A stretch of 64,000 nt of DNA from Brucella intermedia LMG 3301 (GTDB taxonomy: Bacteria; Pseudomonadota; Alphaproteobacteria; Rhizobiales; Rhizobiaceae): positions 248,001 through 312,000 of the forward strand of contig NZ_ACQA01000001.1 in assembly GCF_000182645.1 (NCBI RefSeq). The letters are read 5' to 3'. Shown one piece after another: positions 28,162 to 37,055 of the stretch; positions within the stretch are counted from its first letter, which is position 1; each line of letters begins with the position of its first letter. The translations under genes and the position numbers were made by a program. Below the pieces are notes generated by a model that was not told where the DNA came from, ran no database searches, and was given only the letters and a program-made list of their open reading frames with translations.

Positions 28162-29439
28162 ATGACCAAAATCACTGATCTGCGCGTCTTCGATCTGCGT
28201 TTCCCGACTTCCCAAAGTCTGGACGGTTCCGACGCGATGAACCCGGACCCGGATTACTCCGCGGCCTATGTCATTCTCGATACGGATGACGAGGCGCTGA
28301 AGGGACACGGCCTCACCTTCACCATCGGTCGCGGCAACGATATCTGCTGCCAGGCGATTCTCGCCATGCGGCATCTGGTGGTCGGCGCCTCGCTGGAGGA
28401 TTTCCGGGCTGCGCCTGGAAAATTCTGGCGCTACCTGACCGGTGACAGCCAGTTGCGCTGGATCGGCCCGGACAAGGGCGCCATGCATCTTGCTACCGGC
28501 GCTGTCGTCAACGCCTTCTGGGATCTGGCTGCGAAGCAGTCGGGAAAGCCTGTATGGCGGCTTGTTGCCGACATGTCGCCGGAGGAAATCGCCGATATCG
28601 TCGATTACCGCTACCTCACCGATGCGCTGACGCGTGACGAGGCTGTCGAAATCCTGCGCAAGGCCGAAGCTGGCAAGGCCGGGCGCATCGCCACGCTCGA
28701 AGCGGAAGGCTATGCCTGTTACACGACCTCGGCTGGCTGGCTCGGCTATGACGACGACAAGCTGCGCCGTCTGTGTCAGGAAGCCATCGATGAGGGCTTC
28801 AACCACGTCAAGATGAAGGTCGGCCGCGATCTGGAGGACGATATTCGCCGCCTCACCATCGCGCGCGAAGTGATCGGCCCGGACCGTTACCTGATGATCG
28901 ACGCCAATCAGGTGTGGGAAGTCGATCAGGCAATCGAGTGGGTGAACAAGCTGGCCTTCTCCAAGCCGTTCTTCATCGAGGAACCGACCAGCCCGGACGA
29001 TGTTGCAGGCCACCGCAAGATTCGCGAAGCCATTGGCGACGTGAAGGTTGCGACTGGCGAAATGTGCCAGAACCGCATCATGTTCAAGCAGTTCATCGCG
29101 GAAGGCGCCATCGACATCGTCCAGATCGATTCGTGCCGCATGGGTGGCCTGAACGAAGTTCTGGCGGTGTTGCTGATTGCCGCCAAGTTTGGCAAGCCGG
29201 TCTGGCCGCATGCGGGCGGCGTCGGCTTGTGCGAATATGTGCAGCACCTGTCGATGATCGACTATGTGGCCGTTTCAGGCACCAAGGAAGGCCGCGTGAT
29301 CGAATATGTCGATCATCTGCACGAACACTTCATCGATCCGTGCGTCATCAGGAACGCGGCCTATATGCCGCCGTCGCTGCCGGGCTTCTCCATCGAGATG
29401 AAGCCGCAGTCGATTGCGGACTATACGTTCAGGGGCTGA
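28162..29439 (+). CDS. Enolase-superfamily dehydratase, likely L-fuconate dehydratase
   Basis: A 425-residue mandelate racemase-like enzyme. It has the base Lys in the VKMKVGRD motif and metal ligands in LMIDANQVW, IEEPTSPDD and VATGEMCQNR. The terminal WPHAGGVGLCE block is typical of L-fuconate dehydratases. The reaction is loss of water from L-fuconate to 2-keto-3-deoxy-L-fuconate. Gene order lactonase, regulator, SDR, FAH, dehydratase supports the whole route from fuconolactone to pyruvate plus lactate. A first L-fucose dehydrogenase and a dedicated importer are not seen nearby. Confidence 0.88.
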   Translation: MTKITDLRVFDLRFPTSQSLDGSDAMNPDPDYSAAYVILDTDDEALKGHGLTFTIGRGNDICCQAILAMRHLVVGASLEDFRAAPGKFWRYLTGDSQLRWIGPDKGAMHLATGAVVNAFWDLAAKQSGKPVWRLVADMSPEEIADIVDYRYLTDALTRDEAVEILRKAEAGKAGRIATLEAEGYACYTTSAGWLGYDDDKLRRLCQEAIDEGFNHVKMKVGRDLEDDIRRLTIAREVIGPDRYLMIDANQVWEVDQAIEWVNKLAFSKPFFIEEPTSPDDVAGHRKIREAIGDVKVATGEMCQNRIMFKQFIAEGAIDIVQIDSCRMGGLNEVLAVLLIAAKFGKPVWPHAGGVGLCEYVQHLSMIDYVAVSGTKEGRVIEYVDHLHEHFIDPCVIRNAAYMPPSLPGFSIEMKPQSIADYTFRG

Positions 29440-29461
29440 GATCGGTTTCTGCACCGGAAAC

Positions 29462-29489
29462 AAAGGCCGCGCTGAAAAGCGCGGCCTTT
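29462..29489. terminator. Bidirectional hairpin terminator
   Basis: AAAGGCCGCGCT and AGCGCGGCCTTT around GAAA, between the convergent dehydratase and DMT-type genes. Confidence 0.85.
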
Positions 29490-29493
29490 CTGC

Positions 29494-29934
29494 TTATAGG
29501 AAGCGGATCATCAGCGCGCCGGTCAGCAGCAAAACGGCACCGGCGACGCGTCCGGCGGTGATTTCACGCACGGCAACGCCCATGAAGCCGATACGGTCGG
29601 CGGCAAGCCCGGCCATCAACTGTCCGGCGACCGCCAGACCCATCACGGCGGCAGCGCCGATGCGTGGCGTCAGCAGTACCGATGCGGTCACATAGATACA
29701 GCCAAGCGCACCGCCAGCCACGAACAGCCAGCCCGCAGGCACGTTGAAGGCCGGCATTGCGCCGGTCGCGCGCGCGGTAATCCCGGCAATGATCGCGAGG
29801 ATCACAGCACCGGAAAGAAACGAAATCGCGGCAGCCGTTACCGGCGACCCCAGACCCCGAGCCAATGCTGCATTGATGGGGGCCTGAATAGCAATACAGG
29901 CACCTGAAAGGATGCCGAACAATGTCCAGAGCAT
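29494..29934 (-). CDS. DMT-superfamily small membrane protein (YdcZ/DUF606 family)
   Basis: A 146-residue protein with about five hydrophobic segments, opening with LFGILSGACIAIQAPINAAL, the family's pattern. Relatives are small inner-membrane transporters of unproven substrate, often encoded in pairs. This one is single and convergent with the fuconate dehydratase gene. Transport of a pathway compound cannot be inferred. Confidence 0.8.
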   Translation of the reverse strand: MLWTLFGILSGACIAIQAPINAALARGLGSPVTAAAISFLSGAVILAIIAGITARATGAMPAFNVPAGWLFVAGGALGCIYVTASVLLTPRIGAAAVMGLAVAGQLMAGLAADRIGFMGVAVREITAGRVAGAVLLLTGALMIRFL

Positions 29935-29970
29935 GGAAATTTCCTTATATGGAGAACCGGCTGAAACTTG

Positions 29971-30109
29971 GCACTACAGTTGCATTCTTCGGGATGCAGG
30001 ACTGCAAAGAGCAATTTGCATTCGCATAATCCTGAAAAGCCTGCAACTTTTCGGGACTATGCGAAGCTTCTGGTGTGCGAAAATCACACTTTTCGCCACG
30101 GCGTGACGA
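29971..30109 (-). repeat. Dispersed repeat, copy B (with 45-base hairpin core)
   Basis: On the minus strand this matches copy A (119-246) in both arms. Its centre forms a long hairpin: TTCGCATA (30021-30028) pairs with TATGCGAA (30058-30065), and GAAAAG/CTTTTC pairs inside. The two copies share flanks but not core sequence, so the arms are the conserved part. It sits between the DMT-type gene and the antitoxin gene. Confidence 0.65.
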
Positions 30110-30125
30110 CTTTGCAACCGTGGTG

Positions 30126-30425
30126 TCAAGCGGCGCGTTTATCCGTTGCTGTGACAGACAGGTGCAGGCCAAGGGCCTTCATGACGCCGAGCAAGGTCGA
30201 TAGTTTTGGATCGCCGTTCTCGCTCAGGGAGCGGTAAAGGGCTTCACGGGTAATTCCGGCTTCTTTAGCGACAGTTGTCATGCCGATGGAACGGGCTACG
30301 TCACCAAGAGCATGCGCAATAAGGGAAGGGTCGCCATCTTCAAAGGCCGCTTCCAGATAGGCAACACGCTCTTCCGGCGTCTTGAGGTGATCAAGAACAT
30401 CAAAACGGGTGGTTTCAAGGACCAT
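30126..30425 (-). CDS. HigA-like antitoxin (helix-turn-helix addiction module protein)
   Basis: A 99-residue DNA-binding antitoxin of the type paired with RelE/HigB toxins. It has FDVLDHLKTPEERVAYLEAAFEDGD, then the helix-turn-helix (MTTVAKEAGITREALYRSL) and the usual SENGDPKLSTLLGVMKALGL ending. ATG 30425 with GGAG upstream is the native start. It follows the toxin stop by one base, the standard toxin-first order. An open frame running on to 30596 is created only by a frameshift in the toxin remnant. The antitoxin itself looks intact. Confidence 0.85.
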   Translation of the reverse strand: MVLETTRFDVLDHLKTPEERVAYLEAAFEDGDPSLIAHALGDVARSIGMTTVAKEAGITREALYRSLSENGDPKLSTLLGVMKALGLHLSVTATDKRAA

Positions 30426-30426
30426 T

Positions 30427-30660
30427 CTAAATCTCCTTCGCCATTTGTTTTGCCAGCGCGATATCCCGGCCCTGTGATGACTTGTCGCCGCCACACAGCA
30501 GAACAACAATAGTTGATCCCATGGATACGAAATAACCCGATAGCCGGGGCCGTATGTAATGCGCATTTCGCTCACGCCTTCGCCGACAGATTTCACATCG
30601 CCAATCGGGTCAATATAAACGTGATTTGTAGGTTACATGACGCACGGCAGCTATCGCCTG
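30427..30660 (-). pseudogene. Decayed RelE/HigB-type toxin gene
   Basis: The C-terminal half of a RelE-superfamily toxin is readable: GDVKSVGEGVSEMRITYGPG, then, after a one-base deletion near 30531-30536, the next frame continues VVLLCGGDKSSQ with the natural stop at 30427-30429. The N-terminal part is broken by at least one more indel (fragments such as RHVTYKSRLY in other frames) and no valid start is left. The toxin should therefore be inactive, leaving the antitoxin alone. Confidence 0.75.
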
Positions 30661-30765
30661 TCAACGTGTTGCACCGAATGTTGCATGGACAATGTTGCAA
30701 CCCATATTCCGGGCAAATATGAGCCTTGATCCGGAATAGCTCTTTAAATTTATTTGATTTTGGAG

Positions 30766-30841
30766 TGGTGCCCGGAGGCGGATTCGAACCACCGACACGC
30801 GGATTTTCAATCCGCTGCTCTACCAACTGAGCTATCCGGGC
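30766..30841 (-). tRNA. tRNA-Phe (anticodon GAA)
   Basis: A full cloverleaf on the minus strand. Acceptor GCCCGGA pairs with TCCGGGC; the D-loop has AGCTCAGTTGGTAGAGC, the anticodon loop reads TTGAAAA with GAA, and the T-arm is GGTTCGAATCC. CCA is encoded; 76 bases. Confidence 0.97.
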
Positions 30842-31011
30842 ATCCGTAACAAGCGATCTGCTTGTTCTGGGCGGTGTTGGTTCCCGCCGGAAGTGGGTGG
30901 GTTATAGCATTAAATTTCGCGCTGTCCAGCACCGTATCGCAATTTTTATCAGCTTTTCTCACATCTTTGTTAAATAACTGATTTTATTGGCGGAAGCTGA
31001 TTTGAAAGAGG

Positions 31012-31227
31012 CTAGTTGCCTTCTTCTTCCTCTTCATCGATCGGCTTTCCCGGCAGCACATAGCTGCCGGACAGCCAGCGATTGAGGTCGATGCTTTTGC
31101 ACCGGGGCGAACAGAAGGGATAGGATTCGCGCGTGGAAGGTTTTCCGCATTCCGGGCAGGGGCGCGTCGGACGCAATGGCGTCACGCGTGCGCCTGCTGC
31201 TGCCGATATGTCCTTCTTGTCACTCAT
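31012..31227 (-). CDS. yacG: DNA gyrase inhibitor / zinc-binding protein YacG
   Basis: A 71-residue protein with the YacG zinc motif CPECGKP...CSPRC, an [16 protein letters not shown] core and an acidic tail. In E. coli, YacG binds GyrB and inhibits gyrase. The start is ATG 31227; a longer frame overlapping maf is antisense noise. It follows maf by eight bases, the common rhizobial order. Confidence 0.92.
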   Translation of the reverse strand: MSDKKDISAAAGARVTPLRPTRPCPECGKPSTRESYPFCSPRCKSIDLNRWLSGSYVLPGKPIDEEEEEGN

Positions 31228-31235
31228 GTCTGCTC

Positions 31236-31862
31236 TCAGACTTTCCCGCTGCCCCAGTTGGCGTAAACCGGATAATCGACATCGTTCAGCAGGCTTACGG
31301 TTTCCTGCAGCGGCAATCCCACCACGTTCGTATAGGACCCGACCAGCTTCACCACGAAGCTGCCTGCCAGTCCCTGGATGGCGTAGCCGCCCGCTTTCCC
31401 GCGCCATTCGCCGGATGAAAGATAGGCATCCATCTGCTGGCGGGAGAGCCGTTCGAAGCGAAGCCGCGTTTCCACCAGTGTGTGGCGCAGATTTCCGTTT
31501 GGCAAGACAAGGCTCACGCCGGTGAATACCTTGTGCGTGCGCCCGGAAAGCAGGCGCAGGCATTCTCTCGCCTCGTCGGCAATCTCGGTCTTGGGGAGAA
31601 TGCGCCGGCCAACGGCCACGACCGTATCGGCGGCAAGAATGAAGGCATGTGCGAAATTCGCATCGTCCTTCAACAATTCCTGTGCCTTGCGCGCCTTTTC
31701 CCGCGACAGACGTCGCGCCAGCGAGCGCGGGTGTTCCGCGCGCTGCGGCGTTTCATCTATATCGGCCGGATAAATATGGTCCGGTTCGATGCCTGCCTGC
31801 CCCAGAAGCTCGATCCTGCGTGGAGAACCGGAGGCTAGAACCAGCTTGTGTTGCGCGCTCAT
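31236..31862 (-). CDS. maf: Maf family nucleoside triphosphate pyrophosphatase
   Basis: A 208-residue cytoplasmic enzyme that hydrolyses non-canonical or dTTP/UTP nucleotides. The N-terminal substrate loop LASGSPRR is present, as are LAADTVV, the catalytic-Asp block, and [16 protein letters not shown]. It lies between infA and yacG in a conserved operon. Confidence 0.93.
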   Translation of the reverse strand: MSAQHKLVLASGSPRRIELLGQAGIEPDHIYPADIDETPQRAEHPRSLARRLSREKARKAQELLKDDANFAHAFILAADTVVAVGRRILPKTEIADEARECLRLLSGRTHKVFTGVSLVLPNGNLRHTLVETRLRFERLSRQQMDAYLSSGEWRGKAGGYAIQGLAGSFVVKLVGSYTNVVGLPLQETVSLLNDVDYPVYANWGSGKV

Positions 31863-31890
31863 CGACTAGACATTTCCTGGAACGGATTGC

Positions 31891-32109
31891 TTACTTGAAG
31901 CGGTAGGTGATGCGGCCCTTGGTCAGGTCGTAAGGGGTCATTTCAACCAGCACCTTGTCACCGGCCAGAACGCGGATGCGATTCTTGCGCATGCGGCCAG
32001 CCGTATGGGCGATGATTTCGTGTTCGTTCTCGAGCTTCACCCGGAACATAGCATTGGGCAGCAGTTCCGTAACAACACCCGGAAATTCTAGGACTTCTTC
32101 TTTCGCCAT
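31891..32109 (-). CDS. infA: Translation initiation factor IF-1
   Basis: 72 residues, opening [11 protein letters not shown] and closing GRITYRFK: a single OB-fold protein binding the ribosomal A site during initiation. Length and sequence are typical of alphaproteobacteria. It probably has its own promoter, as about 200 bases with a palindromic element separate it from the upstream phosphatase gene. Confidence 0.97.
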   Translation of the reverse strand: MAKEEVLEFPGVVTELLPNAMFRVKLENEHEIIAHTAGRMRKNRIRVLAGDKVLVEMTPYDLTKGRITYRFK

Positions 32110-32208
32110 GCGATACCTGTTTCTTTCTTCGATAAAATGCGCTCTTGAGCGGGCTTTAGAACGCCGTGCGTCTCTGGGACGCACAAAGGACGCTCTGATT
32201 TATTGAAT

Positions 32209-32260
32209 CTACGCATCGTGCTTTCCGAAATCGATTCCGATTTTCGGGCCGATGCGGTAG
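32209..32260. repeat. Long palindromic repeat upstream of infA
   Basis: Outer arms CTACGCATCG and CGATGCGGTAG (one bulge) and inner arms CCGAAATCG and CGATTTTCGG make a long hairpin. It resembles the dispersed palindromes of Brucella relatives. It could also slow or terminate transcription leaving the phosphatase gene. Confidence 0.6.
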
Positions 32261-32323
32261 GTCGGAATTTGCGCGGAACCTATATGATTAGGCGGCATTT
32301 GTGAACAACGGAATTCGGCGAAC

Positions 32324-32809
32324 TTATTGCTCGTCAAAACGGTGCATGATCTGGCGTTTCAGACGGTCACGCACATCGCGATAGGCCGCCATGATCTGGC
32401 TTCTGCTGCCCGTTACCAATGTCGGGTCCGGCGTCGGCCAATATTCCACATCGACCGAGAAACCGCGCATCCGTTCCAGCACGGTGTGGTGGGCAAGCGG
32501 CGTCAGCGTTACGATCAGATCGAAATAACCATCCGCCAGTTCTTCGAGGCCACGTGGCTGCCGATTGTCGAGCGACAGGCCTTCTTCCTGAAGGACTGCA
32601 TCGACAAACGGATCGCGCTCGCCCCGCTTCACGCCTGCGGATGCTACATAAATATTGGGGGGAAGGGCCTGTCTTGCAAGTAATTCCGCGATGGGCGAGC
32701 GAATTGAATTCTTGCCGCAGACGAAAAGCAGAGACTTGGGCAGGCGTGGTTTATGATCTTCATTGCCGTCGACGCTGGATTTTCGGGGAGGGACATCAGT
32801 GATGACCAT
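32324..32809 (-). CDS. Low-molecular-weight phosphotyrosine phosphatase-like protein
   Basis: A 161-residue protein with the phosphatase P-loop CGKNSIRS (C-x5-R-S) near residue 31 and a terminal PTPDP segment that supplies the general-acid Asp. The gene begins seven bases after UPF0262 ends. This placement between hisD/UPF0262 and infA is conserved in rhizobia. The biological substrate is unknown, and ArsC-type arsenate reduction is less likely in this context. Confidence 0.85.
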   Translation of the reverse strand: MVITDVPPRKSSVDGNEDHKPRLPKSLLFVCGKNSIRSPIAELLARQALPPNIYVASAGVKRGERDPFVDAVLQEEGLSLDNRQPRGLEELADGYFDLIVTLTPLAHHTVLERMRGFSVDVEYWPTPDPTLVTGSRSQIMAAYRDVRDRLKRQIMHRFDEQ

Positions 32810-32815
32810 CAGTGA

Positions 32816-33298
32816 TCAGCCCCTCCAGTGCAGGACGCAGACAAGGGTGAAAAGCCGCCGCGCCGTGTTGAAGTCAACCTCGATCTTGCCCTTCAGCCGC
32901 GCCTGGAGCGTTTGCGACCCCTCATTGTGCAGGCCGCGCCGCCCCATGTCGATTGCCTCGATCTTGCTTGGCGTCGCCGAGCGGATCGCCTGGTAATAGC
33001 TTTCGCAAATCATGAAATAGTCCCGCACCACGCGGCGCAAGGGCGTGAGCGAGAGAATATGGGTTGCGACGTCCTCGCCGGTTTCCCGTGCGATGGCGAA
33101 AATCAGCCGTGATTCCATCAGCGAGAGCTTCAGGCGGTAAGGTCCGCCCGTATCGTCCCCGATCGGGTGGAAGGAGTTTTCCTCGATGAGATCGAAGATG
33201 GCCACCGCGCGTTCATGCTCGACGTCAGGCGTCGAACGCCCGATGGATTCATCGAGCTCGACGTCAATAAGGCGGGCATTTGGAACACCGGCAGTCAT
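32816..33298 (-). CDS. UPF0262 family protein
   Basis: A 160-residue conserved alphaproteobacterial protein of unknown function, recognised by [10 protein letters not shown], the GPYRLKLS block and [16 protein letters not shown]. It always travels with hisD; here it starts seven bases after the hisD stop. No signal peptide or membrane segment. Confidence 0.88.
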   Translation of the reverse strand: MTAGVPNARLIDVELDESIGRSTPDVEHERAVAIFDLIEENSFHPIGDDTGGPYRLKLSLMESRLIFAIARETGEDVATHILSLTPLRRVVRDYFMICESYYQAIRSATPSKIEAIDMGRRGLHNEGSQTLQARLKGKIEVDFNTARRLFTLVCVLHWRG

Positions 33299-33304
33299 GT
33301 CACC

Positions 33305-34597
33305 TCATAGGTTCAACCGGATGGCGACGGACTGTGCGTGGGCGTCGAGGCCTTCGGCGCGGGCAATTTCGATTGCCGCAGGCCCGAGTACACGCAGCTG
33401 ATCGGGGCCGAGTTTGAGAAGCGACGTGCGTTTCATGTAATCGAGAACCGAAAGTCCGGACGAAAAACGCGCCGAGCGCGCCGTCGGCAGAACGTGGTTG
33501 CAGCCGCCGACATAATCGCCGATCACTTCCGGCGTATACCCGCCGATGAAGATCGATCCAGCATTGCGGATCTTTGGCAGCAAGGCTTCCGGGTCGGCGG
33601 TGGCGATTTCCAGATGCTCGGCTGCAATGCGATTGGCAAGCGGAATGGCCGCTTCAAAATCCTCGACCAGAATGACGGCCCCGAAATCGCGCCAGCTCGC
33701 GGCTGCGGTTTGCGCGCGCGGCAGGTTGCGGAGCTGGCGTTCGACAGCCTCCTCCACCGCTATCGCCAGCGCTTCATCATTGGTCATGAGGATCGACTGC
33801 GCGGCAGTATCGTGCTCTGCCTGGGCAAGCAGGTCAGCGGCGATCCAGTCGGGATTGTTGTCCTTGTCGGCAATGACCAGAACTTCCGATGGGCCTGCGA
33901 TCATGTCGATGCCGACCGTGCCGAAGACGATGCGCTTGGCGGCAGCAACATAGGCGTTGCCGGGGCCGACGATCTTCGCCACCGGCTTGATTGTTTCGGT
34001 GCCATAGGCAAGGGCCGCGATAGCCTGCGCCCCGCCGACGCGGTAGATTTCGGAAACGCCAGCCAGACGTGCGGCCACCAGCACCAGTGGATTGAGAATG
34101 CCATCGGGCGCCGGGACGACCATGACGATGCGTTCCACACCCGCTACCTTGGCAGGAACGGCATTCATCAGGACGGAACTGGGATAGCTTGCCGTGCCGC
34201 CCGGAACATAAAGCCCCACGGCCTCGATGGCGGTCCAGCGCGAGCCAAGCTCGACGCCCAGCGCATCGGTGTAACGGTCATCCTTCGGCAATTGCCGCGC
34301 ATGATGCTTCTCGATGCGTTCATGGGCAAGTTTCAGCGCCTCGATTGTCGAGGCGGGTGCGGTCTCGAAAGCCGCATCGACTTCGGCTTCGGTTACCGCA
34401 ATGCCGATTTTATCAAGATCGATCCGGTCGAAACGGCGGGAATAATCGATGAGCGCGCTGTCGCCTTCGCGGCGCACGCGGTCGACGATTTCCCGTGCTG
34501 CCCGGTCCACATCTTCGGATGCTTCGCGCTTGCTTGCCAGAAATGTCGCGAAATTATTCTCGAAATCGGGATCGGTTTGTCTGAGCGTCTTGACCAC
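33305..34597 (-). CDS. hisD: Histidinol dehydrogenase
   Basis: Zinc enzyme making the last two oxidations of histidine synthesis (histidinol to histidine, NAD-dependent). 430 residues with GLYVPGGTASYPSSVLMN, GPGNAYVAAAKR, IDMIAGPSEVL, AEHDT and the C-terminal AEHLEI/GCNHVLPT metal and substrate residues. The start is GTG 34597 preceded by GGAAC. The rest of the his operon is not here, as is normal for rhizobia. It leads the hisD-UPF0262-phosphatase group. Confidence 0.96.
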   Translation of the reverse strand: MVKTLRQTDPDFENNFATFLASKREASEDVDRAAREIVDRVRREGDSALIDYSRRFDRIDLDKIGIAVTEAEVDAAFETAPASTIEALKLAHERIEKHHARQLPKDDRYTDALGVELGSRWTAIEAVGLYVPGGTASYPSSVLMNAVPAKVAGVERIVMVVPAPDGILNPLVLVAARLAGVSEIYRVGGAQAIAALAYGTETIKPVAKIVGPGNAYVAAAKRIVFGTVGIDMIAGPSEVLVIADKDNNPDWIAADLLAQAEHDTAAQSILMTNDEALAIAVEEAVERQLRNLPRAQTAAASWRDFGAVILVEDFEAAIPLANRIAAEHLEIATADPEALLPKIRNAGSIFIGGYTPEVIGDYVGGCNHVLPTARSARFSSGLSVLDYMKRTSLLKLGPDQLRVLGPAAIEIARAEGLDAHAQSVAIRLNL

Positions 34598-34610
34598 GCT
34601 TCTGTTCCTT

Positions 34611-34645
34611 CAAATCTGCCAAATCTGCTTGCCAGCCAAATCTGC
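34611..34645. repeat. Short repeat upstream of hisD
   Basis: CAAATCTGC occurs three times (34611-34619, 34620-34628, 34637-34645) directly in front of the hisD ribosome site. The first two are adjacent. Probably a small local duplication in the leader. Confidence 0.6.
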
Positions 34646-34695
34646 TCGCCAGACCGGCGTCCGGCTGACGAAAGACGGTCTCGTGTGACCTTCTT

Positions 34696-35136
34696 TCAGA
34701 CGTTATGGCGAGGAAGCGATTCTGTTTCCCATGCCGCGCCAAGGTCCGTCATTTGCGCCTCAATGCATTCCACTTCAAGACGGATAGCCGCATTTGCCGA
34801 AAAAGTCAGTTCTATTGTTCCGGCAGGTGTTTCACCGGCGGTGAACTGAACGGCCATCAGGGAAAGCACCTCATCCGGCTTCTGGCGGTCTATCCCGGTT
34901 GCCCGGGCGGCAATCACCCGGTTGAAGTGCAGGGCGGCGCGGCGGCGCTGATATTGCGGCTTGCGCAGGAACCGCGGCTTGCTTTCTTCCCAGACGAAAC
35001 GGTTCGCCGTCAGGATGAAGCGCTTTTCATTGGCGAGATATTGAAGGTCGGATACTTTCAAAACCGCGTCCTGAAGATGAGCCGACAGGACCTGCAAATC
35101 CTCCTCATCCAGCGCCACGAGCTTCAGCATATCCAT
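34696..35136 (-). CDS. DUF2948 family protein
   Basis: A 146-residue soluble protein of unknown function, opening MDMLKLVALDEEDLQVLSAH, as in the rhizobial DUF2948 family. It lies between murA and hisD, where relatives are usually found. No catalytic motif is apparent. Confidence 0.82.
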   Translation of the reverse strand: MDMLKLVALDEEDLQVLSAHLQDAVLKVSDLQYLANEKRFILTANRFVWEESKPRFLRKPQYQRRRAALHFNRVIAARATGIDRQKPDEVLSLMAVQFTAGETPAGTIELTFSANAAIRLEVECIEAQMTDLGAAWETESLPRHNV

Positions 35137-35264
35137 ACTCCAACACCACTTTCCCGTTATCGGTTAATAACTGTTCCCGGCGGCGGGGAAATCAACCACC
35201 CGCCTGATTGTTGATCAACCTGGCCCAATATCAGCCTGGCCAATTATCAACTTGGCATGCCGAA

Positions 35265-35297
35265 ACAAAAAAATCGACAGGCTTTTCAAGCCTGTCG
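35265..35297 (-). terminator. Rho-independent terminator of murA
   Basis: CGACAGGCTT and AAGCCTGTCG form a perfect 10-bp stem. On the minus strand it is followed by seven T residues, so it ends leftward transcription from murA. Confidence 0.9.
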
Positions 35298-35331
35298 CTG
35301 TTCATTGGCTTCTTAAAGAGGAATCAGAAAA

Positions 35332-35359
35332 GAGCGGAGCAATGAAAGTCGCTCCGCTC
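35332..35359 (-). terminator. Second hairpin directly after murA
   Basis: GAGCGGAGC and GCTCCGCTC form a 9-bp stem with a 10-base loop, starting eight bases past the murA stop. It has no T-run, so it is either an accessory terminator or a 3'-end stabiliser. Confidence 0.55.
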
Positions 35360-35366
35360 GGCCCTA

Positions 35367-36659
35367 TTAACCACTGATGCGTTCCACCAACGCGCCGCAG
35401 CGGGACAGTTTTTCTTCCAGCCGCTCGAAGCCGCGATCCAAGTGATAGACGCGGTTGACCATGGTTTCGCCCTCGGCGGCGAGGCCCGCGATCACCAGGG
35501 AAACCGATGCGCGCAGGTCCGTCGCCATCACCTGTGCGCCTTTCAGGCGCTCCACGCCTTCGACGGTTGCCGTCTGGCCGGACAGGGAGATCTTTGCGCC
35601 GAGACGCGCCAGTTCCTGCACGTGCATGAAGCGATTTTCAAAAATGGTTTCCGTGATGCGCGAAGTGCCCTTCGCCTTGGTCATCAGGCCCATGAACTGC
35701 GCCTGCAGGTCGGTCGGGAAACCGGGGAAGGGGTCGGTGGTGACGTCGACCGGCTGGATGCCATGGCCGTTGCGCACCACGCGCAGGCCGCTATTCGTCT
35801 CGGTGATCTCGGCACCCGCCTGACGCAGCGTGTCCAGAGCCGACGACAGCAGGCTTTCCTGCGCGCCTTCCAGAAGCACGTCGCCGCCGGTCATCGCAAC
35901 GGCCATCGCATAGGTGCCGGTCTCGATACGGTCGGGAATGACGCGAACGCGCGCGCCCGAAAGGCTGGTCACGCCTTCCACCTGGATGGTGCTGGTGCCC
36001 GCACCGGTAATTTTTGCGCCCATTGCGTTGAGGCAGTCGGCAAGATTGACAACTTCCGGCTCGCGGGCCGCATTTTCGATGATGGTCTCTCCCTTGGCGA
36101 GGGCCGCTGCCATCAGCATGACATGGGTCGCGCCGACAGACACTTTCGGGAAGCTGTAGCGGGCGCCGACAAGGCCACCCTTCGGCGCGCGCGCCTTGGC
36201 GTATCCGTTTTCGATGTCGATTTGCGCTCCCAGTGCCTGAAGCGATTCCAGCAGCAGGTCCACGGGGCGGGTTCCGATGGCGCAACCGCCCGGCAGCGAG
36301 ACGGTTGCCTCGCCGGTGCGCGCCAGAAGCGGCCCGATGACCCAGAAGCTGGCGCGCATCTTCGACACAAGCTCATAAGGCGCGGTCGTGTCGACGATAT
36401 TGCGGGCGGTGAAGTGAATGGTGCGCGAATAGGCGCCGTTCTGGTGCTCGCGACGCCCATTCACCGAATAGTCCACGCCGTGGTTGCTCAGGATGCGTAT
36501 CAACTGCTCGACATCGGCCAGATGCGGCACGTTTTCGAGCGTCAGCGTATCGTCGGTCAGAAGCGAGGCGATCATCAAGGGCAGGGCGGCGTTCTTGGCG
36601 CCGGAGATTGGAATGATGCCGTTGAGCTTGTTACCGCCGACGATTTTGATGCGATCCAT
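35367..36659 (-). CDS. murA: UDP-N-acetylglucosamine 1-carboxyvinyltransferase
   Basis: First committed step of peptidoglycan synthesis: transfer of enolpyruvate from PEP to UDP-GlcNAc in the cytoplasm. 430 residues with [20 protein letters not shown] at the start. The active-site loop [13 protein letters not shown] contains the Cys targeted by fosfomycin, and [10 protein letters not shown] is also seen. Starts at ATG 36659; followed by DUF2948 and hisD after a terminator. Confidence 0.96.
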   Translation of the reverse strand: MDRIKIVGGNKLNGIIPISGAKNAALPLMIASLLTDDTLTLENVPHLADVEQLIRILSNHGVDYSVNGRREHQNGAYSRTIHFTARNIVDTTAPYELVSKMRASFWVIGPLLARTGEATVSLPGGCAIGTRPVDLLLESLQALGAQIDIENGYAKARAPKGGLVGARYSFPKVSVGATHVMLMAAALAKGETIIENAAREPEVVNLADCLNAMGAKITGAGTSTIQVEGVTSLSGARVRVIPDRIETGTYAMAVAMTGGDVLLEGAQESLLSSALDTLRQAGAEITETNSGLRVVRNGHGIQPVDVTTDPFPGFPTDLQAQFMGLMTKAKGTSRITETIFENRFMHVQELARLGAKISLSGQTATVEGVERLKGAQVMATDLRASVSLVIAGLAAEGETMVNRVYHLDRGFERLEEKLSRCGALVERISG

Positions 36660-36875
36660 GCTGTGTCACCTTCTGGGCCGATACCTTGCCCGATAAATTT
36701 GCACCAAATCCAGCGGCCATTACGGCGCGGAGGCGTTGCGTGATGAAATTACGAGTCTTGCGGCCAAATTACGTCAAATACGAATCACAAAAGGACGATA
36801 TCGCTGCGAAGAACAGAAATGAGCTTTTACCGCAGAGCCTCCCTATCTTCAAGAAAGGCTTTGTCGTCGTGATTC

Positions 36876-37055
36876 TCAGTCGGTGTCGTCGCTGGCAGCG
36901 GTGATGCCGTCGTTTCGTTCATCGGCTTCGCCTGCGCGCCGGGATCTCAATTGCGCTTTGCGGCGCATGAGATTCGCGCGCAGTTCCTCGGCCCGGCGCT
37001 TTTTGCGCTGGTCGGATTGGATTTGTTTCTCTTTGTTGGTGGTCGTATCGCTCAT
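36876..37055 (-). CDS. Small conserved hypothetical protein (Arg/Lys-rich)
   Basis: A 59-residue frame, ATG 37055 to TGA 36876. It opens MSDTTTNKEKQIQSDQRKKR, has a central basic helix (RAEELRANLMRRKAQLR) and an acidic tail. Small proteins of this pattern are common upstream of murA in rhizobia. Codon usage is native. No function known; the basic helix could bind nucleic acid. Confidence 0.65.
   Translation of the reverse strand: MSDTTTNKEKQIQSDQRKKRRAEELRANLMRRKAQLRSRRAGEADERNDGITAASDDTD

Noticed and set aside
30126..30596. A single toxin-antitoxin fusion protein
   Set aside because: The join is produced by a one-base loss in the toxin part, and the antitoxin has its own ribosome site and ATG at 30425. 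A decayed pair explains it better.
35219..35260. Repeated CCTGGCC / CTTGGC units after DUF2948
   Set aside because: Only two or three imperfect copies, no palindromic design and no conserved spacing; probably chance or minor duplication.
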